A stretch of 64,000 bases of DNA from Bacillota bacterium (GTDB taxonomy: Bacteria; Bacillota_A; Clostridia; Lachnospirales; Lachnospiraceae): assembly GCA_023443625.1 (NCBI GenBank), contig JAEZTQ010000096.1, forward strand, positions 9,736-73,735. Direction: 5' to 3'. The notes under the pieces are model-generated. The model saw only the letters and a program-made list of their open reading frames with translations. It did no database searches and was not told the origin of the DNA. Shown piece after piece: positions 51,739 to 60,492 of this stretch (within the stretch, counting starts at the first letter, position 1; the number at the start of each line of letters is the position of its first letter). The translations under genes were made by a program, and so were the position numbers.

Positions 51739-53142
51739 ATGGCTGTTAACATGTCACTGATAAAAAATGAAATGCCTGCTCAAAAAGCAGAAGTAAGGAA
51801 TAAGAATTTCTTAGAGGTTACTTTAGGTTATACCAAGGAACAAGCAATAGATGAAGCAAAGCGTTGCTTAAATTGTAAGAATAAATTATGTGTGGCTGGA
51901 TGCCCTGTACAGATTGATATTCCAGAATTTATTCAGGAAGTTGCACAGGGAAACTTTGAAGAAGCCTATGAGGTCATCTCTAGGGCAAGTTCCCTTCCAG
52001 CAGTTTGCGGTAGAGTCTGTCCCCAGGAATCTCAGTGTGAAGCAAAATGTGTTCGTGGTATAAAAGGTGAGCCAGTGGCAATCGGAAGACTGGAGCGTTT
52101 TGTTGCAGATTATCATAATGAGAATAATAAAGAGAAGGCAGTTAAGCCAAAGTCTAATGGTCATAAAGTTGCAGTAATTGGTTCTGGTCCTTCTGGCCTT
52201 GCCTGTGCAGGTGATTTAGCCAAGAAGGGATATGAAGTTACTGTTTTTGAAGCTCTGCATCTAGCAGGAGGAGTATTGGTATATGGTATCCCGGAGTTTC
52301 GACTTCCCAAAGCCATTGTTCAAAAGGAAATCAATACGCTGAAGGAACTTGGCGTTGATATACAGACGAATATGGTGATCGGAAAAACCATTTCCATCGA
52401 TGAGCTAATGATGGATTATGGTTATGAAGCAGTATTCATTGGATCAGGAGCAGGACTTCCCAGGTTCATGAATATCAAAGGAGAAAATTTAAAGGGAGTT
52501 TATTCTGCCAATGAATTTCTAACTAGAATAAATTTAATGAAGGCATATTTAGATAAGGGGACTACACCCATTCAAAAGGGTAATAAGGTAGCAGTAGTTG
52601 GTGGAGGTAATGTAGCCATGGATGCAGCCAGATGTGCAAAACGTCTTGGTGCTGAGGTTAAGATTATATATCGAAGAACTGAAAAAGAACTTCCAGCTCG
52701 ATTAGAAGAGATTGAGCATGCGAAAGAAGAAGGAATAGAGTTCTTATTTTTAACTAACCCTTTAGAAATTGGAAGTACCGAGGATGGCTGGGTTAAGAAT
52801 ATTGTCTGTGAAGAAATGATGTTAGGTGAACCGGATTCATCAGGAAGACAAAGACCAATCCCCATTCAAGGAAGTGAATTGAAGATAGAAGCGGATTGTG
52901 TCATTATGTCCATCGGAACATCGCCAAATCCTTTGATTAAGGATACCACAGAGGGTCTTGCAACCCAGAAATGGGGCGGTATTATAGCTGACGAAGCTAC
53001 GGGCTTGACCTCCTGTAACAATGTCTATGCCGGCGGAGATGCAGTTACAGGTGCAGCAACGGTAATCCTTGCCATGGGAGCAGGTAAGGCTGCAGCAGCT
53101 GCAATCCATGAGTCAATTTCTGCTGCGAGGACTGTAGATTAA
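51739..53142 (+). CDS. nfnB: NfnB-type (GltA-like) NADPH-binding flavoprotein subunit
   Basis: 467 residues from the ATG at 51739 (GGAGG upstream). The N-terminal region of about 30-120 binds [4Fe-4S] clusters: CLNCKNKLCVAGCPVQIDIP and CGRVCPQESQCEAKCVRG. Then come two dinucleotide-binding motifs, VAVIGSGPSGLACAGDLAKKGYEVTVFE for FAD (about 143-170) and VAVVGGGNVAMDAARCAKRLG for NADP(H) (about 284-304), and a C-terminal FAD segment, YAGGDAVTGAATVILAMG. The bifurcating FAD resides here. Partner of nfnA. Confidence 0.93.
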   Translation: MAVNMSLIKNEMPAQKAEVRNKNFLEVTLGYTKEQAIDEAKRCLNCKNKLCVAGCPVQIDIPEFIQEVAQGNFEEAYEVISRASSLPAVCGRVCPQESQCEAKCVRGIKGEPVAIGRLERFVADYHNENNKEKAVKPKSNGHKVAVIGSGPSGLACAGDLAKKGYEVTVFEALHLAGGVLVYGIPEFRLPKAIVQKEINTLKELGVDIQTNMVIGKTISIDELMMDYGYEAVFIGSGAGLPRFMNIKGENLKGVYSANEFLTRINLMKAYLDKGTTPIQKGNKVAVVGGGNVAMDAARCAKRLGAEVKIIYRRTEKELPARLEEIEHAKEEGIEFLFLTNPLEIGSTEDGWVKNIVCEEMMLGEPDSSGRQRPIPIQGSELKIEADCVIMSIGTSPNPLIKDTTEGLATQKWGGIIADEATGLTSCNNVYAGGDAVTGAATVILAMGAGKAAAAAIHESISAARTVD

Positions 53143-53208
53143 TTATTAATATTCTTATCATAAAATATTATTTTTAGATGTTCTTATGGACATCATGGAG
53201 GTATCACA

Positions 53209-53685
53209 ATGAAGGAAGCATTTGATTTTACTATAGTAGATAGTATTGTTGATGAAATTGGCAATAAACCTAGTGCCATTATAGCTATACTACAGGGCAT
53301 TCAGGAGAAATACCGCTATTTACCACGAGAAGTATTTCCTTACCTTTCAAATAAAATCGGCATTAGCGAGGCTAGGATTTATAGCAGCGCAACCTTTTAT
53401 GAGAATTTTTCACTGGAGCCCAAGGGCAAATTTGTCATCAAAATATGTGATGGAACAGCCTGTCATGTTAGAAAGTCAATTCCAATTCTGGAAAGACTTC
53501 GTAAGGAGCTGGGACTATCTGATAAGAAAGCAACAACGGATGATCTGGGCTTTACCGTGGAGACCGTATCCTGTCTAGGTGCTTGTGGTCTGGCACCCGT
53601 TATTACTGTTAATGACAAAGTATATCCTGCCATGACTCCGGAAAAAACCTCTGAGCTTTTAAAAGAACTAAAGGAGGAATTGTAA
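53209..53685 (+). CDS. hydC: NuoE-like [2Fe-2S] subunit of the bifurcating hydrogenase
   Basis: 158 residues, thioredoxin-like [2Fe-2S] subunit (HndA/NuoE type). Four-Cys pattern: CDGTACHVR (about 84-92) and CLGACGLAPVI (about 124-134). N-terminal four-helix part at about 1-75 with AIIAILQGIQEKYRYLPREV. Its stop and the next start share one base (TAATG), so translation is tightly coupled. It passes electrons between the NuoF-like and hydrogenase subunits. Subunit letters differ between species; hydC follows Thermotoga usage. Confidence 0.93.
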   Translation: MKEAFDFTIVDSIVDEIGNKPSAIIAILQGIQEKYRYLPREVFPYLSNKIGISEARIYSSATFYENFSLEPKGKFVIKICDGTACHVRKSIPILERLRKELGLSDKKATTDDLGFTVETVSCLGACGLAPVITVNDKVYPAMTPEKTSELLKELKEEL

Positions 53686-55559
53686 TGCTTAAATCAAGAG
53701 AAGCTTTAATAAATATACGTAAAAAATATGAAATATCGATAGATAGCCAGAAGAAAAAGATATTGGTATGTGCAGGAACGGGTTGTGTATCCAGCGGTGC
53801 TCTGGAAATATTTGATGAATTAACTTCTCTGATGAAGGAACGTGGGGTTATTTGTTCCGTGGAGTTAGCCGAGGAACCTCATGAGACATCAGTAGGAATG
53901 AAGAAAAGCGGTTGTCATGGCTTTTGTGAAATGGGTCCTCTCGTCCGTATCGAGCCAGAGGGCTGGTTATACACGAAGTTAAAATTATCCGATTGTGAAG
54001 AGATCGTTGATAAATCCATAATTGCAGGAGAACACATTGAACGTCTTGCATATCAAAAGGGTGGTGTGGTCTATAAGAAACAGGATGACATACCTTTTTA
54101 TAACAAACAGACTCGTCTGGTACTAGATCATTGTGGTCACATAGATGCTACTTCTATTAAGGAATATCTTGGAATAGGCGGATATGCTGCACTGGAGAAA
54201 GCCCTATTTGATATGACAGCAGATGATATTATCGATGAGATTACAAAATCCAGTCTACGAGGCAGGGGGGGCGGTGGTTTCCCAGCTGGACGTAAATGGT
54301 CACAGGTTAAAAGACAGAAGGTTGAGCAAAAATACGTTGTCTGTAATGGAGATGAGGGTGATCCTGGAGCTTTCATGGACAGAAGCATTATGGAAGGTGA
54401 TCCCCACAGAATGTTAGAGGGTATGATGATAGCCGGACTTGCCACCGGTGCATCAGAAGCTTATATCTATGTTCGTGCGGAGTACCCCATGGCTGTAAGC
54501 CGGCTTAAGATGGCTATTGAACAGGCTACTGAGCTTGGAATTCTCGGTGATAATATTCTTGGAACTGAATTTAAATTCCATGTACATATCAATCGTGGCG
54601 CCGGAGCCTTTGTTTGTGGAGAAGGAAGTGCTTTAACAGCCTCCATTGAAGGTAAGAGGGGAATGCCTCGCGTTAAGCCGCCAAGAACAGTTGAACAAGG
54701 ACTTTTTGATAAACCCACCGTATTAAACAATGTGGAAACCTATGCCAACGTTCCTTTGATTATTACTAAGGGAGCAGAGTGGTATAAAAATATAGGGCCT
54801 GAGAAAAGCCCTGGAACAAAGGCCTTTGCCTTAACCGGCAACATTGAAAACACCGGACTGATTGAGGTTCCTATGGGAACTACCTTAAGGGAGGTTATCT
54901 TCGATGTTGGTGGTGGTATGAGAGATGGGAAGGAATTTAAGGCTGTACAAATCGGAGGCCCCTCAGGTGGATGTCTTACTAAGGAGGATCTAGATTTACC
55001 TCTTGATTTTGACTCATTGAAAAAAGCAGGAGCAATGATTGGTTCCGGAGGTCTTGTGGTTATGGATGAGAATACCTGTATGGTTGAGGTGGCACGTTTC
55101 TTTATGAATTTCACTCAAAATGAGTCCTGTGGAAAATGTGTACCCTGCCGTGAAGGTACTAAGAGAATGCTTGAAATCTTAGAGCGCATCGTAGCTGGTA
55201 ATGGTGAAGAAGGGGATATTGATTTACTATTAGAATTAGCAGATACTATTTCAGCCACCGCACTTTGCGGACTAGGTAAATCAGCAGCTTTTCCTGTAGT
55301 AAGTACCATTAAACATTTCCGAGAGGAGTATGAAGCGCATATCATAGACAAACGTTGTCCTACAGGCAACTGCGAGAAGTTAAAGACCATTACTATAGAT
55401 GTAAATTTATGTAAAGGTTGCACCAAGTGTTCCAGATCTTGTCCAGTGAATGCAATCTCCGGTAAAGTAAAAGAACCTTTTGTAATAGATCAAGCTAAAT
55501 GTATCAAATGCGGTGCCTGCATCACAACCTGCGCATTCCATGCAATAGTGGAAGCATAA
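53685..55559 (+). CDS. hydB: NuoF-like NADH- and flavin-binding subunit of the bifurcating hydrogenase
   Basis: 624 residues. N-terminal thioredoxin-like [2Fe-2S] domain at about 1-115 (CAGTGCVSSGA and SGCHGFCEMGP). NuoF core at about 120-530: NADH/FMN site RGRGGGGFPAGRKWS, GDEGDPGAFMDR, then a SLBB-like section, and the [4Fe-4S] motif SCGKCVPCREGTKRM with a distant Cys. C-terminal two-cluster ferredoxin at about 560-624 (CKGCTKCSRSCPVN and CIKCGACITTCAFHA). This subunit oxidises NADH and is the proposed bifurcation site with ferredoxin and H2 as acceptors. Confidence 0.94.
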   Translation: MLKSREALINIRKKYEISIDSQKKKILVCAGTGCVSSGALEIFDELTSLMKERGVICSVELAEEPHETSVGMKKSGCHGFCEMGPLVRIEPEGWLYTKLKLSDCEEIVDKSIIAGEHIERLAYQKGGVVYKKQDDIPFYNKQTRLVLDHCGHIDATSIKEYLGIGGYAALEKALFDMTADDIIDEITKSSLRGRGGGGFPAGRKWSQVKRQKVEQKYVVCNGDEGDPGAFMDRSIMEGDPHRMLEGMMIAGLATGASEAYIYVRAEYPMAVSRLKMAIEQATELGILGDNILGTEFKFHVHINRGAGAFVCGEGSALTASIEGKRGMPRVKPPRTVEQGLFDKPTVLNNVETYANVPLIITKGAEWYKNIGPEKSPGTKAFALTGNIENTGLIEVPMGTTLREVIFDVGGGMRDGKEFKAVQIGGPSGGCLTKEDLDLPLDFDSLKKAGAMIGSGGLVVMDENTCMVEVARFFMNFTQNESCGKCVPCREGTKRMLEILERIVAGNGEEGDIDLLLELADTISATALCGLGKSAAFPVVSTIKHFREEYEAHIIDKRCPTGNCEKLKTITIDVNLCKGCTKCSRSCPVNAISGKVKEPFVIDQAKCIKCGACITTCAFHAIVEA

Positions 55560-55603
55560 TCTTTACGGCCTATTAGGCGAAATGGAGGCAAGTGAATTGA
55601 GAG

Positions 55604-55660
55604 GTTCACTATGCAAATTTGTGCTGACGCCCTCTTTGCGGTGTTTCGGCAGAATGGAGG
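55604..55660 (+). repeat. Dispersed leader repeat, copy in front of the hydrogenase gene
   Basis: TTCACTATGCAAATTTGTGC, CGCCCTCTTTGCGGTG, then TTTCGGCAGAATGGAGG. The closing GGAGG is the ribosome binding site of the gene at 55666, as in the copy before 35028. Confidence 0.5.
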
Positions 55661-55665
55661 TTACA

Positions 55666-57363
55666 ATGGAAAATAAAAATATAATGACTATAGATGGATT
55701 ACCCGTGGAAATTAGTGGTGAAAAAAATCTTTTAGAATTGATACGTAAAATTGGTATTAAGATGCCGACCTTCTGTTACCATTCTGAGCTTTCTATCTAC
55801 GGAGCCTGCCGTATGTGCATGGTAGAGAATGAATGGGGTGGAATAGATGCTGCCTGTTCCACTATACCAAAGGAAGGAATGAAGATAAAAACCAATACTG
55901 AGAAACTACGAAAATATCGTAAGAATATTCTTGAGCTCCTCCTAGCAAATCATTGTAGGGACTGTACTACCTGCGTTAACAGTGGTAAATGTAAGCTTCA
56001 GGATTTAGCGATGCGTTTTGGTATTACCGGAGTTCGTTTTCCTAATACTGCAAAAGAGCCAAAGCTTGATGAATCCTCAGTTTGTATCACCAGAGATGCG
56101 AACAAATGCATTCTCTGTGGGGATTGCGTAAGAATGTGTAATGAAATACAGAATGTTGGTGCTATTGATTTTGCCCATCGCGGTTCTAAAATGACCATAA
56201 GCACCGCTTTTGATATACCCATTGCAGAATCGAACTGCGTGGGTTGTGGACAATGTGCGGCAGTTTGCCCTACGGGCGCTATTGTTGTTAAAAATCATAC
56301 CCAAAAGGTTTGGGAAGCCTTAGATGATGCGAATACTAAGGTTACAGTACAGATAGCACCGGCAGTACGTGTTGCTCTTGGTAAGAAGATGGGAATGAAA
56401 GCAGAAGAAAATGCTATGGGTAAGATTGTAGCAGCCCTAAGACGTATGGGCTTTGATGAAATCTATGATACCAGTACAGGTGCGGATTTAACAGTTCTGG
56501 AAGAAGCTAATGAATTTTTAAAACGCCTGGACAAAGGATATGATATGCCCTTATTCACCTCCTGCTGCCCTGCCTGGATTCAATATTGTGAGAAGAATTA
56601 TCCGGAACTTTTACCACATATATCAACCTGTCGCTCCCCTATGGAGATGCTGGGGTCCATCGTGAAAGAGCAGTCAAAAACCTCAAGCCGCAAAAATATT
56701 CATGTAGCAGTAATGCCTTGTACAGCAAAGAAATTTGAGGCAGGAAGAGAAGAATTAACCGTGGATGGTAAACCAGCTGTAGATTATGTCATTACAACCC
56801 AAGAGTTAATTCAGATGATTAAGGAATCAGGCATTATATTTGGGGAACTTGAACCAGAGGCTGTGGATATGCCCTTTGGTTCCAGTACTGGAGCAGGTGT
56901 TATCTTTGGTGTTACTGGAGGTGTTACAGAAGCCGTACTTCGTAGGCTATCCTCTGATAAATCAAAGGCTGCCCTTATGTCCATTGCATATCAGGGAGTT
57001 CGTGGCATGAAGGGTGTAAAGGAAACAACCGTATTATATGGTGACAGGGAAATCAAAGTTGCCATTGTTAGCGGTCTTAAAAATACCAGTGACTTAATCA
57101 ATAAGATAAAAGCCGGTGAACATTACGATTTTGTAGAGGTGATGGCTTGTCCTGGTGGATGTGTCTGTGGAGCAGGTCAACCCTTTGCCCAGACTAAGGT
57201 AAGAGAGAGCAGGGGAAAAGGCTTGTATGCGGCAGATAAGCTCTGCAGCATTAAATTCTCTGAAGAAAATCCCATTATTATGCCATTATATCAGGGTATA
57301 TTAAAAGGAAGAGTGCACGAACTTTTACATGTGGATTATCTACATGGAAAGGAGCATGAGTAA
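55666..57363 (+). CDS. hydA: [FeFe]-hydrogenase catalytic subunit of the trimeric (HydABC) type
   Basis: 565 residues from the ATG at 55666 (GGAGG spaced 5); the open frame begins at 55582. N-terminal [2Fe-2S] plant-type domain (CRMCMVE) at about 1-75, His-ligated cluster (HCRDCTTCVNSGKC) at about 90-105, two [4Fe-4S] clusters (CILCGDCVRMCNE; CVGCGQCAAVCPTG), then the H-cluster domain. L1 is TSCCPAW (Cys300, Cys301), L2 MPCTAKKFE (Cys352), L3 EVMACPGGCVCGAGQP (Cys495, Cys499; the usual GGGQP is GAGQP). With HydB and HydC it makes H2 from NADH and reduced ferredoxin. Confidence 0.95.
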   Translation: MENKNIMTIDGLPVEISGEKNLLELIRKIGIKMPTFCYHSELSIYGACRMCMVENEWGGIDAACSTIPKEGMKIKTNTEKLRKYRKNILELLLANHCRDCTTCVNSGKCKLQDLAMRFGITGVRFPNTAKEPKLDESSVCITRDANKCILCGDCVRMCNEIQNVGAIDFAHRGSKMTISTAFDIPIAESNCVGCGQCAAVCPTGAIVVKNHTQKVWEALDDANTKVTVQIAPAVRVALGKKMGMKAEENAMGKIVAALRRMGFDEIYDTSTGADLTVLEEANEFLKRLDKGYDMPLFTSCCPAWIQYCEKNYPELLPHISTCRSPMEMLGSIVKEQSKTSSRKNIHVAVMPCTAKKFEAGREELTVDGKPAVDYVITTQELIQMIKESGIIFGELEPEAVDMPFGSSTGAGVIFGVTGGVTEAVLRRLSSDKSKAALMSIAYQGVRGMKGVKETTVLYGDREIKVAIVSGLKNTSDLINKIKAGEHYDFVEVMACPGGCVCGAGQPFAQTKVRESRGKGLYAADKLCSIKFSEENPIIMPLYQGILKGRVHELLHVDYLHGKEHE

Positions 57364-57621
57364 ATGATTGAAATAAATGTATGTGTGGGCACCTCCTGTC
57401 ATTTGAATGGTTCCTATAATGTGGTACAGACCTTTGAGCAGTTAATCGAGGAGCATTCTCTTCATGAGGAAATCGAATTTAAAGCAAATTTCTGTTTGAA
57501 ACACTGTCAAAATCAGGGCGTATCTGTTACAGTGAATGGTCAAGATTACCGTGTTGTACCAGAAAAGGCAATTGAGTTTTTTAATAATATTATATTAGCG
57601 CACAAGCATTTGCAGGTATAG
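57364..57621 (+). CDS. Small thioredoxin-like [2Fe-2S] protein of the hydrogenase operon
   Basis: 85 residues. Starts directly after the HydA stop (TAAATG). Thioredoxin-like ferredoxin with CVGTSCHLNGS near the N-terminus and FCLKHCQNQGVSV at about 43-55, giving four Cys in the NuoE-type order. It is one domain of NuoE without the helical part. It may be an extra electron carrier or accessory subunit for the hydrogenase. The hairpin terminator at 57629 ends the operon just after it. Confidence 0.82.
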   Translation: MIEINVCVGTSCHLNGSYNVVQTFEQLIEEHSLHEEIEFKANFCLKHCQNQGVSVTVNGQDYRVVPEKAIEFFNNIILAHKHLQV

Positions 57622-57628
57622 CTAAAAA

Positions 57629-57675
57629 GAGCATCGTAACTTAACTGGGTCAGTTATTTACGATGCTCTGTTTTT
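57629..57675 (+). terminator. Terminator of the hydrogenase operon
   Basis: GAGCATCGTAA (57629-57639) pairs with TTACGATGCTC (57658-57668), followed by TGTTTTT; an A5 run precedes it, so it can work both ways. Confidence 0.88.
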
Positions 57676-57812
57676 ATCATTTAACTCTGCATTCGCCCTT
57701 CCTAGTAAAAACCTTCGTATATAACGAAACTCCTAATCATATTTATAATCATAAAGCTGATTGCATGTATGGTGATCATACCAGGCAATCTCTATGGTAT
57801 AAATGGAGTATT

Positions 57813-58238
57813 ATGAATGTTTACTTTCTATTATTGGCAATTTTAGCAGGTATATTTACAACCTTTGAATCAAGTATTAATTCCCAGCTTGGTAAATATG
57901 TTTCACCAGGTATAGCCACACTTCATAGTCTGTTCCTTGGAACACTGCTGGTACTGGTGCTTAACATAATCACAGGGAATATTCTTAAGTACCCCAAAAT
58001 TCAAGGAGTAAATCCTCTTTGGCTTTGTGGTGGACTTTTTGGTGCATCTATTATATATCTGTCAGCAAGAGTTATTCCACAACTAGGTATTTCTAATGCG
58101 GTAATATTAATTTTAACAGGCCAGCTACTTAGCGGACTGGTCATTGATGCACTGGCTAATGATATAGAAGTTAGTCTCAAAAAGATGCTGGGTATGATAT
58201 TATTTCTAATAGGGACCATCATGTTTATACAGGAATAA
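57813..58238 (+). CDS. DMT-superfamily membrane protein (DUF606/YdcZ-like)
   Basis: 141 residues from the ATG at 57813 (AATGGAG upstream; the frame extends 50 codons further back without support). About five membrane helices, with NSQLGKYVSPGIATLHSLFLGTLL (about 24-47) and the closing ILTGQLLSGLVIDAL that mark DUF606 transporters. Members are half-size DMT transporters, often two per operon; here only one. Substrate unknown. Confidence 0.85.
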   Translation: MNVYFLLLAILAGIFTTFESSINSQLGKYVSPGIATLHSLFLGTLLVLVLNIITGNILKYPKIQGVNPLWLCGGLFGASIIYLSARVIPQLGISNAVILILTGQLLSGLVIDALANDIEVSLKKMLGMILFLIGTIMFIQE

Positions 58239-58265
58239 CTATCTAATGTGCAAACCTTGTTTATG

Positions 58266-58295
58266 TTATATGAGGAAATTGCGTCCTATAATATA
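58266..58295. repeat. Dispersed palindromic repeat (core AAATTRCGTCCTAT), copy 3
   Basis: TTATATGAGG and CCTATAATATAA flank AAATTGCGT. Diverged arms, conserved core. Lies 27 bases after the DMT transporter stop. Confidence 0.55.
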
Positions 58296-58336
58296 AAAAA
58301 TATTAGGATGTGCACCAAGCTTTGCAAATCCCTCAG

Positions 58337-58368
58337 CGTGAAAGTGTCAGCCAGCTGACACTTTCACG
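58337..58368. repeat. Perfect 14-bp inverted repeat at the 3' end of dapA
   Basis: CGTGAAAGTGTCAG, a CCAG loop, CTGACACTTTCACG. It starts 10 bases after the dapA stop (minus strand). No T tract on either strand, so a factor-independent terminator is uncertain; an mRNA-stabilising hairpin or protein site are alternatives. Confidence 0.7.
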
Positions 58369-58377
58369 TAAGAAGGC

Positions 58378-59241
58378 TTAAACTAGAATTGAGTTGAGTT
58401 TTTCTTTTAGAGGAGCACTAATTTGGGTCAAGGGAAGTCTTACCTCAGGAGAAGCTATAAGTCCCATTTGATGTAGCAGATATTTGATCGGTGTAGGATT
58501 TGGTTCTTTAAATAGTAATGGTACGATGGGATAAAGCTTCTGCCATATACCAAAGGCGGCCTCGAGATTATTCTCTTGGATTTTATTGTAAAGATCGACG
58601 AACATTTCCGTGTGGATATGGGCTGAAGCAAGGATGCCTCCCTGACCACCCATAGTTAAAGTTAAATAATACAATAGGTCCTCTCCCGTTAATATTGAAA
58701 AATCCTTAGGGGGATTCATCAGTAGAGCTGCTGTTTGCTTGATGTCACCACTAGCATCCTTGATGCCTCTAATATTCTTGATATCAGCCAGTCTATAGAT
58801 TGTTTCCATTTCAATATTTACACCGGTACGATAAGGAATATTGTAAAGGATGATATTAAGGTCAGTCTCCTGGGCAATACTCTTGAAATGCTCATAGATG
58901 CCCTCTTGACCCGGACGGTTATAATATGGACAAACAGATAGTATACCGGAAATATCATAGGCATTAGCTTTTTTTACTTTTTCTACAACCTTTGCTGTGT
59001 GATTTCCTCCGATACCAACATATACGGGTAGACGGCCCATGGTATACTCTAGGGTTTTATCTATCATTTCTTCAAATTCTTTGTCACTTAGGGTTGGAAC
59101 TTCTCCAGTTGTTCCTAAGGGGATGATACCACTTATGCCCTTGTCTATATAATGGTTGATTAAATTTTTATATGATTTGTAATCAATTTTATTATCTTTA
59201 AATGGAGTTATAATAGGCAACCAGACACCTGTAAGTTTCAT
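58378..59241 (-). CDS. dapA: 4-hydroxy-tetrahydrodipicolinate synthase
   Basis: 287 residues, full length. TIM barrel of the DHDPS/NAL family: Thr44-Thr45 in LGTTGEVPT, Tyr133 in LYNIPYRTG and the Schiff-base Lys161 in RGIKDASGD, all at canonical numbers. It condenses pyruvate with aspartate semialdehyde to start lysine and diaminopimelate synthesis. The gene stands alone, away from other dap genes, and related N-acetylneuraminate lyases share the motifs, but the GTTGE and YNxPxRTG patterns support DapA. AAGGAGG on the minus strand precedes the ATG. Confidence 0.9.
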   Translation of the reverse strand: MKLTGVWLPIITPFKDNKIDYKSYKNLINHYIDKGISGIIPLGTTGEVPTLSDKEFEEMIDKTLEYTMGRLPVYVGIGGNHTAKVVEKVKKANAYDISGILSVCPYYNRPGQEGIYEHFKSIAQETDLNIILYNIPYRTGVNIEMETIYRLADIKNIRGIKDASGDIKQTAALLMNPPKDFSILTGEDLLYYLTLTMGGQGGILASAHIHTEMFVDLYNKIQENNLEAAFGIWQKLYPIVPLLFKEPNPTPIKYLLHQMGLIASPEVRLPLTQISAPLKEKLNSILV

Positions 59242-59466
59242 AAGAAAACCTCCTTATAAATACGAAGTAGTTAATATATAATACCATTTTACATAACATT
59301 ATTTCGAAAGAATAGAATTATAATGCTTTGAATATTGCATATAATGCTGTATAATATTCAATAATTATCGTTTTCTGTGGATAAAAGAAATTGAAAGAGA
59401 TCTATAAGTATCTAATTCATGATATTAAGATAGTTTGCTTATGTTTCTCGAAGATAGGGGTGTACC

Positions 59467-60318
59467 ATGTATAATTTTGAAAAATATAGTAAGCATGGGT
59501 ATTTGGAAGATGATTTTAGAATTTTTCATCTAATAGATAGAGAAAAAAAAGAATATGATTTTCACTACCACGACTTTAATAAAATAACCATTTTCTTAAA
59601 AGGTAATATCAATTATACTATCGAAGGTAAGAATTATGTGCTAAAACCCTATGATATTATCTTGGTGAATGCTGGTGAGATACATAGGGTATCAGTTATG
59701 GATCATTCCGAGTATGAGAGAATAATAATCTATGTCTCTACCCAGTTTCTTAATAATTATACCGGTCCGGATTATGATTTAAATGACTGTTTTGAGAGAG
59801 CGAAAAAAGAGAAGTCCAATGTTCTTAGAATTCATTCCTTGGAGAAGAGTAAGTTATATCAAGTTTGCCTTGAGTTAGAGCATTCCTTTATGGATAATGC
59901 TTTTGCCAGAGAACTATACCAAAAAATATTATTTTTAGAATTCATGATACAACTAAATCGAACAGTAATATCAGATCATATTAATTATCTTGACTTTTGT
60001 CTTGGGAGTAGGAAACTGATTCAAATTCTTGACTATATTAATGAGCACCTTACAGAAGATATCACCATAGATAAATTATCAGATCGTTTTTATCTAAACC
60101 GCTATTATTTAATGCATTTTTTTAAGGAAGAGACAGGATGTACCATAGGAAATTATATAACCAAGAAGCGCCTGCTTCTAGCTAAAAATCTGGTGCAAAA
60201 CGGAAGCTCTGTTACAGAAGCCTGTTATCAGAGTGGTTTTCGTAATTACTCTACCTTTGCAAGAGCATTTAAAAAGACTTTTAATACAGTTCCAAAGAAT
60301 GCTGGGAGAATTGACTGA
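59467..60318 (+). CDS. AraC-family regulator with cupin sensor domain
   Basis: 283 residues. N-terminal cupin-type ligand domain (about 15-110): FHYHDFNKITIFLKGNINYTIEGKNYVLKPYDIILVNAGEIHRV. C-terminal AraC DNA-binding domain (about 185-283): LTEDITIDKLSDRFYLNRYYLMHFFKEETGCTIGNYITKKRL and VTEACYQSGFRNYSTFARAFKKTF. These usually respond to a sugar. It is divergent from dapA and ahead of a secreted protein gene (175 bases away), which may or may not be its target. ATAGGGGTGTACC precedes the ATG. Confidence 0.92.
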   Translation: MYNFEKYSKHGYLEDDFRIFHLIDREKKEYDFHYHDFNKITIFLKGNINYTIEGKNYVLKPYDIILVNAGEIHRVSVMDHSEYERIIIYVSTQFLNNYTGPDYDLNDCFERAKKEKSNVLRIHSLEKSKLYQVCLELEHSFMDNAFARELYQKILFLEFMIQLNRTVISDHINYLDFCLGSRKLIQILDYINEHLTEDITIDKLSDRFYLNRYYLMHFFKEETGCTIGNYITKKRLLLAKNLVQNGSSVTEACYQSGFRNYSTFARAFKKTFNTVPKNAGRID

Positions 60319-60492
60319 CTTTCAAGTTAAAACCATTTTAACATAAAAAAGCCACATTATAGCCATAGAATAGCCATATTATCTTTATACCATTTTAGTG
60401 GCAACCTTTAGTTGGCAGTTGTTTATAACACATATATAACTAGAATGCTGACTTTAAACTGTGTTTTTGTATTAAAATGGAGAGAATTACCT

